Shown here: positions 47,601-59,781 of the stretch, piece by piece | Numbering within the stretch: position 1 is the stretch's first letter | Layout: the number at the start of each line of letters is the position of its first letter | DNA from: Physcia stellaris | Taxonomy: Eukaryota > Ascomycota > Lecanoromycetes > Caliciales > Physciaceae | DNA: 64,000 nucleotides | Direction of reading: 5' to 3' | Assembly: GCA_018902385.1 (NCBI GenBank) | Contig: JABSSW010000002.1 | Span: 434,001 to 498,000 of the forward strand | Position numbers and translations under genes: made by a program | The notes under the pieces: generated by a model | The model's database searches: none | What the model saw: only the letters and a program-made list of their open reading frames with translations | What the model was told of the DNA's origin: nothing

Positions 47601-48091
47601 GGCTATCAGGGGCGGGAACCGTCGAAAGAGACAGCTATGAAACAAGGAACGTCGAAAGGGAGTGCCAACTGGACCAGCAGCAAATCGATTGGACGTTTGT
47701 CAAGCGTGGCTAGGTTGGCACGATCCGGAGCAAGGATCAAGAACGGCGGCCACTTTTCCTGGCTGCATATCCAATTTGAAAATAATCCATGAACTATTAT
47801 TTCAATTTTCGCGAATTTCCCACTTTTGAGCAATCATGACCTCTTGCAACGCTGCGGCGTAGATGTCTCCAGTTTCCTTCCAAGTTTTGTGTCTTTGTAA
47901 ATAGTAATTGAACAGTCATTAGAGCACTGTTACACGAATAACATCATTGACTTGATTCTAATCCGCTCATTCATCACGCGTGGCCAGCAAGCATCAAGAG
48001 CAACTTCTGCCTTTCTGCACAGGGAATCTCTATGATACCAGCCCAATCATACCGTGAATCCGCACTATGATAGCACATTAGTCTTTTGCGC
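47601..48091. promoter_or_regulatory. upstream region of SSK1
   Basis: 491 bp without a gene between two plus-strand genes. No specific site was recognised. Confidence 0.4.
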
Positions 48092-50403
48092 ATGCGGAAG
48101 CCCAAATTCTATGAAGTCGCGATGGACCTAAGAAGGTCCCTCGCGCCACGCTTTCGTCGGCGGACTTCAACCTCCTCCGTCAAATCTACAGCCTCTTCAA
48201 CATTCAATGCCCTAAGCAACCGTAGCAGGACCTCTCTTCTCTCACCTAAGAGCAGGCAGGGCTCACTTGGGGGTGCCACAGTCTTTGAAGAGATAGAGGA
48301 TCCTCCACCTGAACCCACAACACCACCAACACCGACCAGAGAGGAAAGTCAATTGGTTAGGAGCGAGGCGGACCAGACCCCAGAAACTAGGCTCGAGACA
48401 CCTCGCTCTACACCTCTGGGGCCGACCGTCTCAATCCAGGCACCAACACCAGACTTGCTGAGTGAGACTATCGCTGGCGGAACCGCTGGCGGGATCGCAG
48501 AGGCTTCCGCAAATTCCCAAGACAACACCACATCAACATCAACATCAACACTACAACGGCCGGACACAGCTCCGAGAAGACAGTCTCTAGCACACAGCAG
48601 TCAAAAAAAGTTTCTAGAGACACTGTTAGAACCGGAGAAGCCACAACAGCAGGCTGAGGGCAGCGACTACTTCGGTGGCCCTGCGGCAATCAGTGCTAAC
48701 ATGTTACACCGGAAAATATGGGTGAAGAGACCGGGCGCCTCAGCAACGCTGGTATCGATCAATGAAGAGGACTTGGTGGACGATGTTAGGGATCGTATAC
48801 TCAAGAAGTACACCAATTCGTTAGGTCGCAGCTTCGATGCTCCTGATGTTACGCTACGAATAATACCTCGAAATCACGCACATCGACATCCTCAACCAGA
48901 GCGAACTCTGGGCCCAGAAGAACCAATAGCGAGGACTTTGGATGCATACTTTCCCGGGGGACAGACCGTAGACGAGGCCTTGGTGATAGATGTTCCTCGG
49001 CGGACACCGCGGCACTCTCCACGGCCTGTGCCATACTATCTCGAAGACTCACGACCTGTTGAAAGTGGAACCGATTATTTTCCAATCATACCAGCTGCAC
49101 AGCAATCCCCTCATGTTCCATCCAATATCTCAGTCGCAAGTGGCCACACATCCTCACATCATATTCCCTTACATGCAATATCAGTCCTCAACACCGGCCA
49201 AGTCCCTCCCTTACCATCCCCAGGCGGCTCCCGTGGCCCTCGACATATCCACAGACCTAGGTATGGTCGAACACACACGACCTCCCCTACAGCCCTGAGC
49301 GGTACCTCTGGTTCGCAATCTCACGGTGGGTCATCCTCTAAGCATGACTTCTAGCAATCAAATCTGACGCCGAGACAGACAACCAAAAGTCCCATGCGAA
49401 TGGCATTCCCGTTCCACCGCCCTTACCTTCCCCTGGCCTTCCGAGCGAAGTCCCTCACCGCACCGACACTCCACCTCCACGTGTCTCCTCCCCCCGCCCT
49501 CTGAAAGCAAACAACAAGGCCTCCCGCAAACCCAAAGACACCGCGCCGAAATTACCAGCCGGTCTTCTCGACGGCGCCGTCCCTCCAATCAACGTCCTAA
49601 TTGTCGAAGACAACATCATCAACCTCCGGCTTCTGGAAGCATTCATGAAACGCCTAAAGGTACGCTGGCACACCGCCATGAACGGGCGAGAAGCCGTGAC
49701 GAAATGGCGTGCCGGCGGCTTCCACTTGGTGCTCATGGATATCCAACTCCCCGTGATGAACGGCCTGGACGCCACCAAAGAGATCAGGCGGCTAGAGCGA
49801 CTGAATCACATCGGTGTGTTCTCGGGCAATTTATCCAGCACGCCGGAATTCGATGACGGTATCAACGGCACTGGGGAAGAGGGACCCAAAGAGGAGGAGG
49901 TTGAAGGCGAGGATACCACTTTAAACACGGGCCTGTTCAAGAGCCCGGTGATCATCGTGGCGTTGACGGCGAGCTCGCTGCAGAGTGATCGTCACGAGGC
50001 TTTGGCGGCTGGTTGCAATGATTTCTTGACTAAGGTATCTCTTTCTCCCCTCCCCTTCCCCATCCTCCCCACCTCCATCCACGACCTTACAAAACTCCCC
50101 AAACTGACCCCCATCTTCCAGCCCGTCAACTTCGTCTGGCTCGAGCGAAAAGTCATGGAGTGGGGCTGCATGCAAGCCCTCATCGACTACGACGGCTGGC
50201 GCAAATGGAAAGATATCAACAAAAGCGCCGGCGTCAAGGAACCGGACGCGAAACAGGGCAAGGGGAAAGGGAAAAGCCCGGCGACGGGGAAGACAAGGGA
50301 GAGGGAGAGGGAGAAGAGGCTCAGTACCGGTGGGGTCGGGATGGTGGTTACGAGCAGTGGGAGCGGGAGTGAGGGTGCGATGGAGATTGTGGCTGGGGCG
50401 TAG
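48092..50403 (+). CDS. ssk1: response regulator Ssk1 of the HOG pathway
   Basis: Exons 48092-49301, 49355-50034 and 50122-50403 give 723 residues. The start is the first ATG of the frame; a second at 48122 is also possible. The N-terminal 400 residues are Ser/Thr/Pro-rich and disordered. The receiver domain spans about 482-643. It begins INVLIVEDNIINLRLLEAF, with acidic pocket residues Glu488/Asp489, phosphoacceptor Asp532 in LVLMDIQLPVMNG, and Lys630 in FLTKPVNF. The long acidic insert after IRRLERLNHIGVF is typical of filamentous fungal Ssk1. The tail is Lys/Gly/Arg-rich. Ssk1 receives phosphate from the Sln1-Ypd1 relay. In its unphosphorylated form it activates the Ssk2 MAPKKK, and through it the Hog1/SakA kinase. 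It converges on SHO1, the other HOG input. Confidence 0.92.
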
Positions 50404-51259
50404 AGGAGCCGGTTTGAGAAGAGGATAGATGGGATGGATGGGTTGGTTGGTTGCGGCTGTGTTTGGAGCATTTGGGATTTTTGGTCGTTACTGTAGCGTT
50501 TCCCCTCCCTATTCATTTTCTAATTGTTTGAATTTTTTGGGCGAGGAGTTTCCATGGCGGTGGCTGTTCACGAAGCGTGGGCAAGACATTTTTTCGCTCG
50601 CTGCGTTGGGGGAACAACCTTAGGGATATAAGTACTTCTGTTCCTGTATACTTTCCTTGGACGATCCATACTTATTTAATAGTATTAGCAGAGGCGGCAG
50701 GGACTATAGCCACGCAGAAATAGGGGGCAGGCAATCCAAATGATCAATAGGCGCCACGGTTTCACGAGCTACCATCGAGCTTCTCTCAACTTAACGATCA
50801 AAGGAGTGATATCTGTATTATCGCTCTCTCTCTGCTGTCAAACATCCACTAATAAGCTACCCCGTTTTCCCTCCTACTTTACAAAAACGCCTCTTCCCCG
50901 ACAGATAAGGTACCCAGCAATGTATTTTGCTGCTCGGCATCCGTCGTACGCAAACCAACGACCGCCACGCCACGCTGGTATTAAAGGTAGGGATAGGATA
51001 AAGAAATCCGAGATGCTTCGAAAATGTATTCGTAAAGCCGTTCGGAAGTTGGTATCGGAAGGTTGGTATACATACAGCCGCAATTGGGCTCCACTTTCGA
51101 AATGGCGTGTAGACGAAGGTTGTGATACCCTCAAAGTAAGCTGCCTGACAAACAAAAAGAGCCTCTCAAAATCGGAATAGAATCTTTCATGGCGTATGGT
51201 TTCTGCCGTAAAGGATGGAAGAAGGAGTCGTAACAGGTCGTAGCACGCAGGAAATGCAC
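50404..51259. other. 855 bp between the convergent SSK1 and SHO1 genes
   Basis: 3' flanks of both genes. A frame at 50740-51180 has no recognisable protein. Confidence 0.5.
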
Positions 51260-52491
51260 TCATAGTAGGATAAGGTAATTCGAAGGAGCAATGCCGGTTT
51301 CTGCAGCTAATGTCAGCATGTCGTTCAAGATGGAGCCGGCAGATGTGGAGATTTACCTCCAGATTCTTTCTTTGCTTGCCACCATCTCCCACTAACGTCT
51401 GAGACCTCCAGTATCTCGTGCTTTGAAAAGCTGATTTCATTTGCATCATCGGGATTTGCCTCATATGAATAGATCGCTTTCGCACGATAAGGGTACTCGG
51501 TAGCTGAAACGACATCGTTCCGGTTGGTCTGATGATCTTCTCCCCCCAGACCACCCAGAGGAGCAGCCGCAGTGGGCGTCTGTGCTGGTGACTGGGAGGC
51601 CATAGGTCCTCCAAAGCGCGGTTGGGAAGCATTGCGGTCTTGTTGTCCTGCCAGTCCACCAGGATAGCCCGATACCGGTGATGAGGTCTCAAAGCCATTG
51701 AGTTGGGCGGAAGTGTACATCTGCGGTGCGTGGTTACCCGAAACAGTTGTCTCGGGTCTGTAATGCGGGCTCAAGGGTCGACTGTTGCGCATGGAGCCGC
51801 GCTGCTGCTCTTTGTGCAACGCAAAGGAATCAATATAGCCTCTATGGGCTGCTTGCGGAGTTGATCCAAAGTAGAAAATCCATACTATCTGCAAATTGTT
51901 ACTCCATTATCCTGTAACTTCCAGGACCCTCGAATTCATACCGCGACCATAGATAAAAGAATAAACCCTGCTGCTGCGGCTTCCTTGGCTCCATCGGCGG
52001 AGTAAACCAGTGCATTAATGACCGAGCTGGTAAAAACCAGGCCTGCCGCGAGAAATCCAACAATCTGTCGTGTATTAGTGCAAACTCCTTGGCATCACAG
52101 TTCGTCCGGCGTACCGCTACGTGATATGTCTGGGTTGAATCCGATGCTACCACCACTAATACGCCAACTATACAGCAAAGCATGTAGGCAATAGCCCACC
52201 ATGCGAAGTTCGGGAAATCTGATCGGATGTCCGAGATCAGAGAGGCAATAAACGCAATCATCCAAGCCAGCTAAACCACGAATATCAGTCAAGTGTTTGC
52301 GACACGGGCATAGCGGGTGGACGAACGTATGCTATCGAGATCGTCGCAAGAGCAAAGGGGTCTCCAACGATATGACCTGCGCGATTTAGCCTTGTTCATT
52401 CCCCCAAGTACATGAGCGCTCTACCAAATCTGAAGCTGTGTCCCATCCCGCGCCGCTCGCGGCTGCTACCTTCCTCCAAGTTCCCGTTCAT
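51260..52491 (-). CDS. sho1: osmosensor adaptor Sho1
   Basis: Six exons (52491-52425, 52376-52327, 52270-52115, 52064-51942, 51888-51357, 51300-51260) join in phase to 322 residues. Four membrane helices lie at about 29-50, 60-80, 92-110 and 117-140. [16 protein letters not shown] marks helix 1 and [20 protein letters not shown] follows helix 4. A Ser/Pro/Gln-rich cytosolic linker leads to an SH3 domain at about 264-322. It has ALYDY-type [40 protein letters not shown] and the end LILL. The last exon is only 41 nt and supplies the end of the SH3. Sho1 sits in the plasma membrane and recruits Pbs2 and Ste11/Ste50. It feeds the Hog1 and filamentous-growth MAPK pathways. It stands tail to tail with SSK1. 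Confidence 0.92.
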
Positions 52492-54057
52492 TTTGCGAAG
52501 TGACGGCGAGTGAAGACTGCCGTACGATGGCATAGAGATCCCTCGGACCAGCGAAGATTATTGTGACGGACAGTTCATGTAAATTTGCTGAGGTGGTGGG
52601 ACAGATTGCGATAGGATCGTGGATTTGCGGGGAGTTATTTGTGGTGAAAGGATGTGGCCGTGTACGGGTAAGAGTGGATGGGAGTTGGGTTCTGAAAGGA
52701 CAGCCAAAAGAGCGAGGCTCACAAAGATGAAACAACAAGGTAAGGAGCGTCTGCACCGATGAGCCGAGTGCGTATTAGTACGGTTGAGAGCGAAGCAAGA
52801 GCTCGAGCTCGAGTTGGATGGAAAGAGAAGAGGTGGTGGTCGAGTGAGTGGTAGGCAGGGGAAGGATGTGTGGTATTTTTGCGATGCTCCTGAGAGCGGT
52901 TCGATGCTTGTCCCTGGCAGGCTAGTGCCTTCAATTGGCGCTTGGCTCAGGGTAGGGAAATTACGCCCGCACGGAAACGCGCGACGGCTGCTGCTAACGA
53001 GGAAGGAGCTCTGGCACCAATCAACTGCCTGCTTTCCGATTTATATGTGACAGGAGGAGAAGCAGAGACGTCTGTCCATGGAGGGATACTAAATATGTAG
53101 TTCAAGTCGGTTACCGATCGAGTCGCTCAGTCGCTGTCCAAGTATCTTTGTGCCAAATGGGCAGGTACCACCCGCGATTCTTTCCAATGAACGCTGCTTA
53201 TCTAATCGACCCCACTTGGTCCGCCTTCATCGCTTGTTCATGCAATCCCTTCAATGCGCTTGCCCGTTTGTCTCACTCGGAAAAATCGTTTGCGCTAAAT
53301 AACGCGTTGAACGAGGCAATAACCAAATCACCGAGAGTCTGCTAATGATCAACAATTGATGCTGAAAAGTTTGGTATGGGCGATCCAGAAGGGCTGTAAT
53401 TCACGATTCTAATATCATCACCCTCTCAACGTCCACGAATATGCACCACGAGAACCAGCCAGTGTCGTAGCCCTATCGCTGTTCCCCTCTCTCCTTAAGT
53501 ATGCATCTGCACTCAGGATTCCACAGCTTGGGAAAGACCACGCGTATTGCACAGACATGGTTGCCTGTTCAAAGGCAGCGAAGCAAAGCAAAGACGGAGG
53601 TTTACATCCATGAAGGTGGGAAGAGACTGCAATACCTCGCCTCTCATGGTCCGTACAGCGAACCAACAGACTTTCTGAATATTTCTGAAGAACCAATGTC
53701 TCCTACGCACAATAAAGTGTTCTAGGCATTATTGTCAGCTTACTCTTTGGATTCTGGATCAAAGAACTTTCTTACCCTCGAGATCCTTCCGCCACGATCT
53801 TAGAACAAATATATTCCTTTGTGCCACACCCCTCCGCCACAGCAAAGCCACCAGTCCTTGTACGTTGGACTCCAACCCTTGTTGCTATCGCATGTATCTC
53901 TGTCCACGGTAGTGGAAGCCAGTTGATGATGTTTGAAGTCACTTTGCAGCGTCTACAGCATGTAATACTTGAACCAATTCTGCTATTTGGGTCGTGGCCG
54001 TATACTCGTAATCTCTAGATCCAGAGAAATAATTCAAGCGGACTTCTTTGGACCTCT
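52492..54057. other. 1.5-kb intergenic region, no gene seen
   Basis: Upstream region of SHO1 and downstream region of the next minus-strand gene. None of the short frames is recognisable. Confidence 0.45.
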
Positions 54058-54761
54058 TCAAATGCTGTATGCTTGGTTCGCCTTTGAATCGCGTGCAGCC
54101 TGACCCTCTTCTTGGCGAACGCGCTTCTCGATATTCGACAGCCTACCTTCCCATTCGGACCAGCATTCGCTCGCACCGAGTACACTGACCTCGTACCATC
54201 GTTGAATAGCTGCGGCACTTCTTAGGCGTAGCTCTGCTAGTTCCTTGCCTTGCGATTCCTGTAGTAATTCCATCCGAGCGAGCCTGGGCTTCAGCGCTAT
54301 CAGAGCAGCAGACGGTTCAGCGGGAGGGATGGCCAAGTCCTTGACGGACGTCAATCGAGACACTGTGGTTGGGAAAGAGGAAGCGCAGGAGCTGATGATG
54401 GATAGGATCTCAGCCGTCGTCAACGTCGTTGGGACGTCGTCTAGGTCCGACGGTTGGAAAAGATCGGGGTAGGTAGCATCTATGTTCTCATAAGTATGGT
54501 ATCTAAGGTGAACAAGCTGCGAGGCCTACAAAGCGATAGCAGTTGGTGGACGAGAGGTGATTTCGAGGACAGTCGGGCTAAATCACGCTCCACCTTTGCA
54601 AGTTGTGCAAGAACTCCATGCTCTCGTCCTTGAGCGGCTAGCTTCTGTAGCGGTTCCAGACTGTCTTCGGATCCAGTCAAGTAGTATTGAATCCTCTGCA
54701 AGCGATACTGCAATAGGTCTATAGTTTCCGAGGTGGTCTTGTATTCGGCTGCAGTAGACAT
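54058..54761 (-). CDS. ro-10: dynactin p22/p24-like subunit (RO-10 type)
   Basis: Exons 54761-54530 and 54479-54058 join in phase to 217 residues. The protein is nearly all helix. The N-terminal part reads TIDLLQYRLQRIQYYLTG and LAKVERDLARLSSKSPLVHQ, then YPDLFQPSDLDDVP. The C-terminal half has ALKPRLARMELLQESQGKEL and a coiled-coil end with RWYEVSVLGASECWSEWE. This pattern resembles the dynactin p22/p24 family, named ro-10 in Neurospora, a shoulder subunit needed for dynein-driven nuclear distribution. Sequence in this family is weakly conserved, so the call rests on pattern and length. An upstream in-frame ATG at 54800 would add 13 residues. Confidence 0.55.
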
Positions 54762-55397
54762 GATAGACTGGTGCTGTCGCTCCGAGATCTGGATCGCCAA
54801 TCCGTAGAGTAGAGTAATCGATCAGATCTAGAGCTAAGGGTGATTCGGGCCGAGAGCCAGCGGCGTCTCGCTGGATGCACGTTTCAACCTTCGACCAGTC
54901 AACCTCCTCTCTCCTTTTTCCATGAATAACGTCGCACAACCAACAGTCTCGCCGACTCACTGTCGCGCTCCAACAATGTTTCACAGCACCCTCTATGCCA
55001 AGCGTACACTGGCCCACAGGCCCACGTACGCCGTCTCAGGTTCTAGCCCTCGTTTTCATTCAGGCACCCAATCCTTCACTGCTGCGCCGACCAGTGGGAT
55101 CGAAGTCGGTGATGTAGCTGGCTTCATCAGGCAAAGGATGACCCTTCTTCTATGCATAGATCTGGCAACCATCACGGCTGTGCCTGTCCATCTCACTCCT
55201 TCACCCTGACAATATGCTGTTTGAAACATGCTGCAGTTGACAATGGGCGAAGCTACATAACAATGGGTGAAGAACGCCAGCTCTGTCTCTTTTGTGTTTC
55301 CTTTGTCTGGTCACATTGATATACACTCCTTTTCAGTCGCTCTCTACCGAGTCAATTTTTTTCGCTACTTTTCGCTACTTTTCTTTGCATTTTCAAT
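54762..55397. promoter_or_regulatory. divergent upstream region of the dynactin-like and GH128 genes
   Basis: No gene is seen. Shortly before the GH128 start is a pyrimidine-rich leader with two copies of TCGCTACTTT. Confidence 0.45.
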
Positions 55398-56493
55398 ATG
55401 TTTGGCTTACAGTATACTTCCACTCTTTCCGTGCTTTCAGCGTTGACCGCTGTTTCCTTTGCTGCACCTAGACCCCAAAACTGGAACACCATTGACTGGA
55501 ACAATGTCGGTGTCGACTGGAAGACGGTCAACTATGGCGGCCAACCAGCGGCCGCCACCCCCGTAACAACTCAAGCTCAGGTCCAAGTGACTAGTGCTCC
55601 AGTAGTCGTTACTTCCACCACGGCACCCACTTCTGTCGCCGCTCCTAAGCCTACTTCCTCTCCCAACTCAGGCTCTGGCTCCAGCTCTGGCTCTTCCACC
55701 ACGCCAAGTGGCGGCAAAAGGGGCCTGGCCTTCAACTACCAATCGCCCGCTCTCGACATCTTCGACAGCTTCTCGAAAATAGGTTGGGGTTGGAACTGGG
55801 ACTCGGCGCGCGCGGGTCTCCCGGATAAATATGAATTCGTTCCCATGATGTGGAGCCCAAGCCACGCCGACAAATTCGATTCCGACTTCAAGGCCTCCCC
55901 AGCGAAATACGTGCTCTCCTTCAACGAACCCGATATCCAGGGGCAAGCCACCATGTCCGTCGCCGACGCCGTCAAAGGCCATATTGACAAGGTGAACAAA
56001 TACGCCGACCAAGGTGCCAAGATCGGTGCCGTGAGCGTTAGCAACGGCCAAGCGCCGATGGGGCTGGATTACCTGAAGAATTTCCTCCAGCAATGCGGGG
56101 GCAATTGCAAAGTTGACTTCTGTCCCGTGCACTGGTAAGCTTCTATTCATCCCTCTCTACACCAGCGTGTCAAGCCCCTCGTTTCTAATTACATTTCGCA
56201 GGTATGGCTGCCCCGCCGCGCAACCCTGCTCGGTGGACGACGACCTCAAAGCGTTCCAAACCCAAATGACCGCCGCCGTCGCGGCCTGCAACGGGAAGCC
56301 CGTCTGGATCACGGAGTTCCAGAAACTGGGGTCTATGGATGATCAGCAGTCGTTCGTTACGAAGGCCATCGAGTGGCTGGAGGCGCCCGAGCAGTCCAAG
56401 ATCGAGCGGTACTCTTATTTCATGGTTGCGGACGGCAGTTTGACGACTGGGAAGAGTTTGAGCAATGTCGGTACTGCTTATGCTAGTGCTTAG
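55398..56493 (+). CDS. secreted GH128 beta-1,3-glucanase
   Basis: Exons 55398-56134 and 56202-56493 (67-nt intron, split Trp codon) give 342 residues. Residues 1-22 are a signal peptide ending SFAAP. Residues 50-106 are a Thr/Ser/Gly linker with no carbohydrate-binding module. The GH128 catalytic barrel begins at KRGLAFNYQSPAL and runs to the end. Glu177 in SFNEPD is the expected acid/base and Glu284 in VWITEF the expected nucleophile. FCPVHWYGCPA and VPMMWSP are further family motifs. Members (Asl1-type 'glycosyl hydrolase catalytic core') are secreted or wall-bound endo-beta-1,3-glucanases, likely acting on the fungus's own wall glucan. There is no GPI signal at the C-terminus. Confidence 0.88.
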
Positions 56494-57925
56494 AAGGATA
56501 CTAAGGGGATGGCGTATATAAAGGGCCAGGTGCTCGGGGGAGTTGTGTATTTTTTTTTTCTTTTCTTCGTTATATGTATAAGAGTTTTGTGGAATGTTGT
56601 TATGGATGTGGGTAAATAAATGAGAAAACGATTGAACAAAAGATCTCATATGCGAAGACATCCTCATACCTATCTCGCTCCTTTTGCTACAGTACATCTC
56701 TGCTAGTTAGTACACCTTGCCTACATCCTTCTCTCTAGGCTCTTGGAAACAGTCTATCCCTCAGACATACATAACCCATCCGTGAACTTCCCAACCACCC
56801 CCAAGACAGATAATAACTCCCATAGCTCTCCCTTCATATTTCACCTCAATCCCACAATCCTACACTCTCAGGACTTGGGAACCCTCGATTCTTGCCTCAA
56901 TCGCTTTCCCGGATTATCGTCAGCGCTCCGGGAAATCGGCATCGAGCCGAATGGAGAAGGCTCGCTACGATGTTACTAGTGAGGCGCTCATTGTTAGGTA
57001 GGTAGGTTCCAGGGACATCGAAACCTCTTTGGGCCCCTTGAATTGCCAAATCCGTAAATCCCAGGTCCTCAAATCCCAACCCCCAACAATGTATTCTCGT
57101 AGTAAATCAATCAAAGCCTAAATAAATCATAAATACCTTACCATCCCAGCGCGAGCACCATCTCCCCTCCCTTCCCCTTCCATCCCCGCCCATCCCGCCC
57201 ATTCCCAATCCAATCTCCTTAAAGCTAACAACTCTCCTCAAGATAAAAATTCTTTCAAGAGCGTTTGACCTTTCCTTTTTCCTATTTTTTTGGTGGGTTG
57301 GGGTTTGGGCGGGGGGATTATCGTCCCTCTCGTGCGCTCTTCTCTCCTTGAAAATGTCCATATACAAAGTCCTCGTCTCCCTCCAACAAGCCCAAGCGAA
57401 AAATTTCTAGATCTCTGCACTAATCATTTACCCCTCCCCCCACCCCTTCTCGGGGTTTTTTCTCGACGAGTCTAATCGGGGTCAAGGCTAGGATTCGTCC
57501 GTTGAGGGTCTTGAGGGTAGGGGTTTGAAGGGGAAGGGGTGGATCGAGGTGGGAGAATAAACAAGGGGGCAGCCCGAGGAGGAAGGAGGAAGGAGGAAGG
57601 AGGATGGGGGGGGTTAGTCTAGGGGTGCTTCCTTTTTCCTTGAGAGATTTCTTTCTTTCTGGCTTTTCTCGTAGATGTTGGGGGATGGGTTGGTTGTAAA
57701 TTGTGGGGAAAAGGGGGAAGGGGGTTGCGAGTATGTTCGATAATGTAACGAAGGGATAATGAAAACAAGGATAAAAGGAAAGCGGAGAGAAGAAATCAAA
57801 CGATGGGAATATCGAGACAGCGATGACCCTGACAGAGATACTCATCTGCTGATCAGCTGAGCCGTGCTGCACTCCTCGCAGGGCTGTTGATATACATCCC
57901 ACCGCCTGCACCCTTCTCACACCCA
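56494..57925. other. 1.4-kb intergenic region with strand-asymmetric low complexity
   Basis: No gene is recognised. About 57130-57220 is pyrimidine-rich and about 57480-57720 is purine-rich on the plus strand. The many long frames here are products of that bias. Confidence 0.5.
57576..57615. repeat. purine tract, GGAGGAA-type repeats
   Basis: About five units of GGAGGAA/GGAGGA end in a run of G. It is a pure purine strand and could form an unusual DNA structure. Confidence 0.75.
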
Positions 57926-59266
57926 CTACTCCACCCTCCTGGGGATCTTAACCATCCCCTTCTTCCGATCCTCATGCGGCATCCCATACCGCGCCCCCAC
58001 CCCCCTCCTCCCCCTTCCATCCATCCCCGCCTCCTCAACACTAAAATCCCGGAACCGAAACTCCCACCTCCCCTTCTCTCCCCCAGGCAGCACCCTCCTA
58101 ACGCTCCTCTCCTCCTCCCTTACCCTGATCTCCCTCCTCGCGTCCTTGATCCGCGCCTCCTTCTCCTCCCGCTCCCGCTGCCTGCTCGCTCGCTCCGCGA
58201 TGCCCATCCCCGAAGCACGGTCGCGGAAGGCTTCGATGAGTTCCGGGTGCGGGATGCGGTCGTCCGCGGGGAGGAGCTGGGGGTCGAAGACGCGGCCGGC
58301 GTCGGCGCGTGTGAAGTGGCGGGATTCGGAGACGGGGTGGAAGGCTTGGCGGAGGGTGGAGGTGTGTACGGGGAGGTCGTTGATGGGTTCGTGGGCTGGG
58401 GTGGGGATGCGGGGGGTGTAGCGGGTTTGAGGGAGCATGGATAGGATTGAGCGGGCGTAGGGAGTTGCGAGAGGTTTGCCCTGTTTGAGGAGAGAGAGGT
58501 GTTAGCTGAGGGAAGCGCTTCGGAGGAAAAGGGATGGTGGAAAGCGAGTAGGGGAGGGGATAGGGTTCAGAGAGTTGTAATTTGTGTTTGATAACCACGG
58601 TGGATGTCTTCAAGACTAATCGAATTTTGGTTTCTCATCATCGTGTTGCGCGCGCTCCCTCTTGCTTCTATTGTTACGCAGCGACGGATTGAGACATACC
58701 TGGTTCTTCCACTCTTCCTCCACCGACTTCAACCTCAGCACAGCGCCTACCCTCCTCATCTCCACCTGCATATCGGCACTAATCCTCCTCACCGTCATCC
58801 CATCTTCTTTCCACATTCGGAATATTTCATCCTTAAGCTCCTCACTGAGCACTGGCTCAGATCGAAATTGCCTGTTCAGAGGAAATGGCATCAGGTCGTC
58901 CAGTGTTTCCCTCGGTATCGCCCTCTCGCCTTGAATGTTCTTTGACTCCAGGCTAGTGATCTCGGCCTCGGAAGACTCATCCGAGTCAGGATCTTCAGAT
59001 CGCTTTTTCTCGGTCGCACGTATCAGGCGACCCGTAGCGTCATAGGCGTTTAGATAGTTGGTAGAGCCTGGGAGTGGGTTGCGAAAGGCTGCGCCAGGGC
59101 CATTCAGCCAGCTGAACATGGCGCGGCGCTGACGAGTGTCATTACGGGGAGTAGAGGAGAATGATCTTCGTGTCTGTTGGAGCAGGCAATGACATTGCGA
59201 CGATGGGTAGGAATGTGATTGTGGTTGAAGATGGGGTAGGGAGGGTTTGTGTATTCGGGGCGCCAT
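57926..59266 (-). CDS. mrps35: mitochondrial small-subunit ribosomal protein mS45 (Bot1/Mrps35)
   Basis: Exons 59266-58700 and 58480-57926 join in phase (intron 219 nt) to 373 residues. The N-terminus looks like a mitochondrial targeting peptide (basic, Ser/Gln-rich, with RRSFSSTPRN near residues 33-42). The family core is PFPLNRQFRSEPVLSEELKD followed by IFRMWKEDGMTVRRISADM and VEEEWKNQGKPLATPYA. The C-terminal half has HPELIEAFRDR and a Glu/Arg-rich helix. This is the EMR/Bot1 family, the fungal mitoribosome protein mS45. It has a structural role in the small subunit, with known effects on mitochondrial translation and respiration. Confidence 0.85.
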
Positions 59267-59781
59267 CGCTTTCTTCAGATCAGACTGGGTGTAAAAGACA
59301 GACTGTACAGGTACAGAGTCAACAGCTAGTACACACTGTTGCTATGTGCAAACAGTTGGTGGCTTATGTTGTCAATTTGCTGATCTGATGTTTGTTTCGA
59401 GCCGAAAATATTTCCGAGATTCTCGGTGCCAAGCCCAGGAAACCCTAAGATTTCGAACCTTGGGAGAGGTTGGGTACGAGCTACTTGCGGAGGTATGAAG
59501 TTGAGGGCCTCTATCCAGGACTGATTCAGGAGATTTACGGTGTTCCAAGAAGTAGGGCATAATAGTGTCTCTCCCAGATTGCTCATACCCCGTTGCTATA
59601 CACTTTAATTATCGCTAAATTCACTCGTCTGGGCTGATCGAGTTGATCCCAAACACATTTACCGTCGTGTAGCCCCCTTTTTTCGTCTAACAAGAAAGCT
59701 CTAAAGTACTCATAGGTGGTATAACGCTCAAAAACACCATTAATCCGAAAACATAGACAGAAGAACTCCGCGCTCTAATTC
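59267..59781. other. intergenic, nothing recognised
   Basis: It lies between the mS45 gene start and the 3' end of the ceramide synthase gene. Short frames only. Confidence 0.45.

Noticed and set aside
55668-56150. Long minus-strand frame opposite the GH128 gene
   Set aside because: It is a shadow of the GC-rich GH128 coding sequence and has no independent support.
57887-58613. Several long frames on both strands over the mS45 second exon
   Set aside because: They are composition shadows. The mS45 frame is supported by family motifs and a clean intron.
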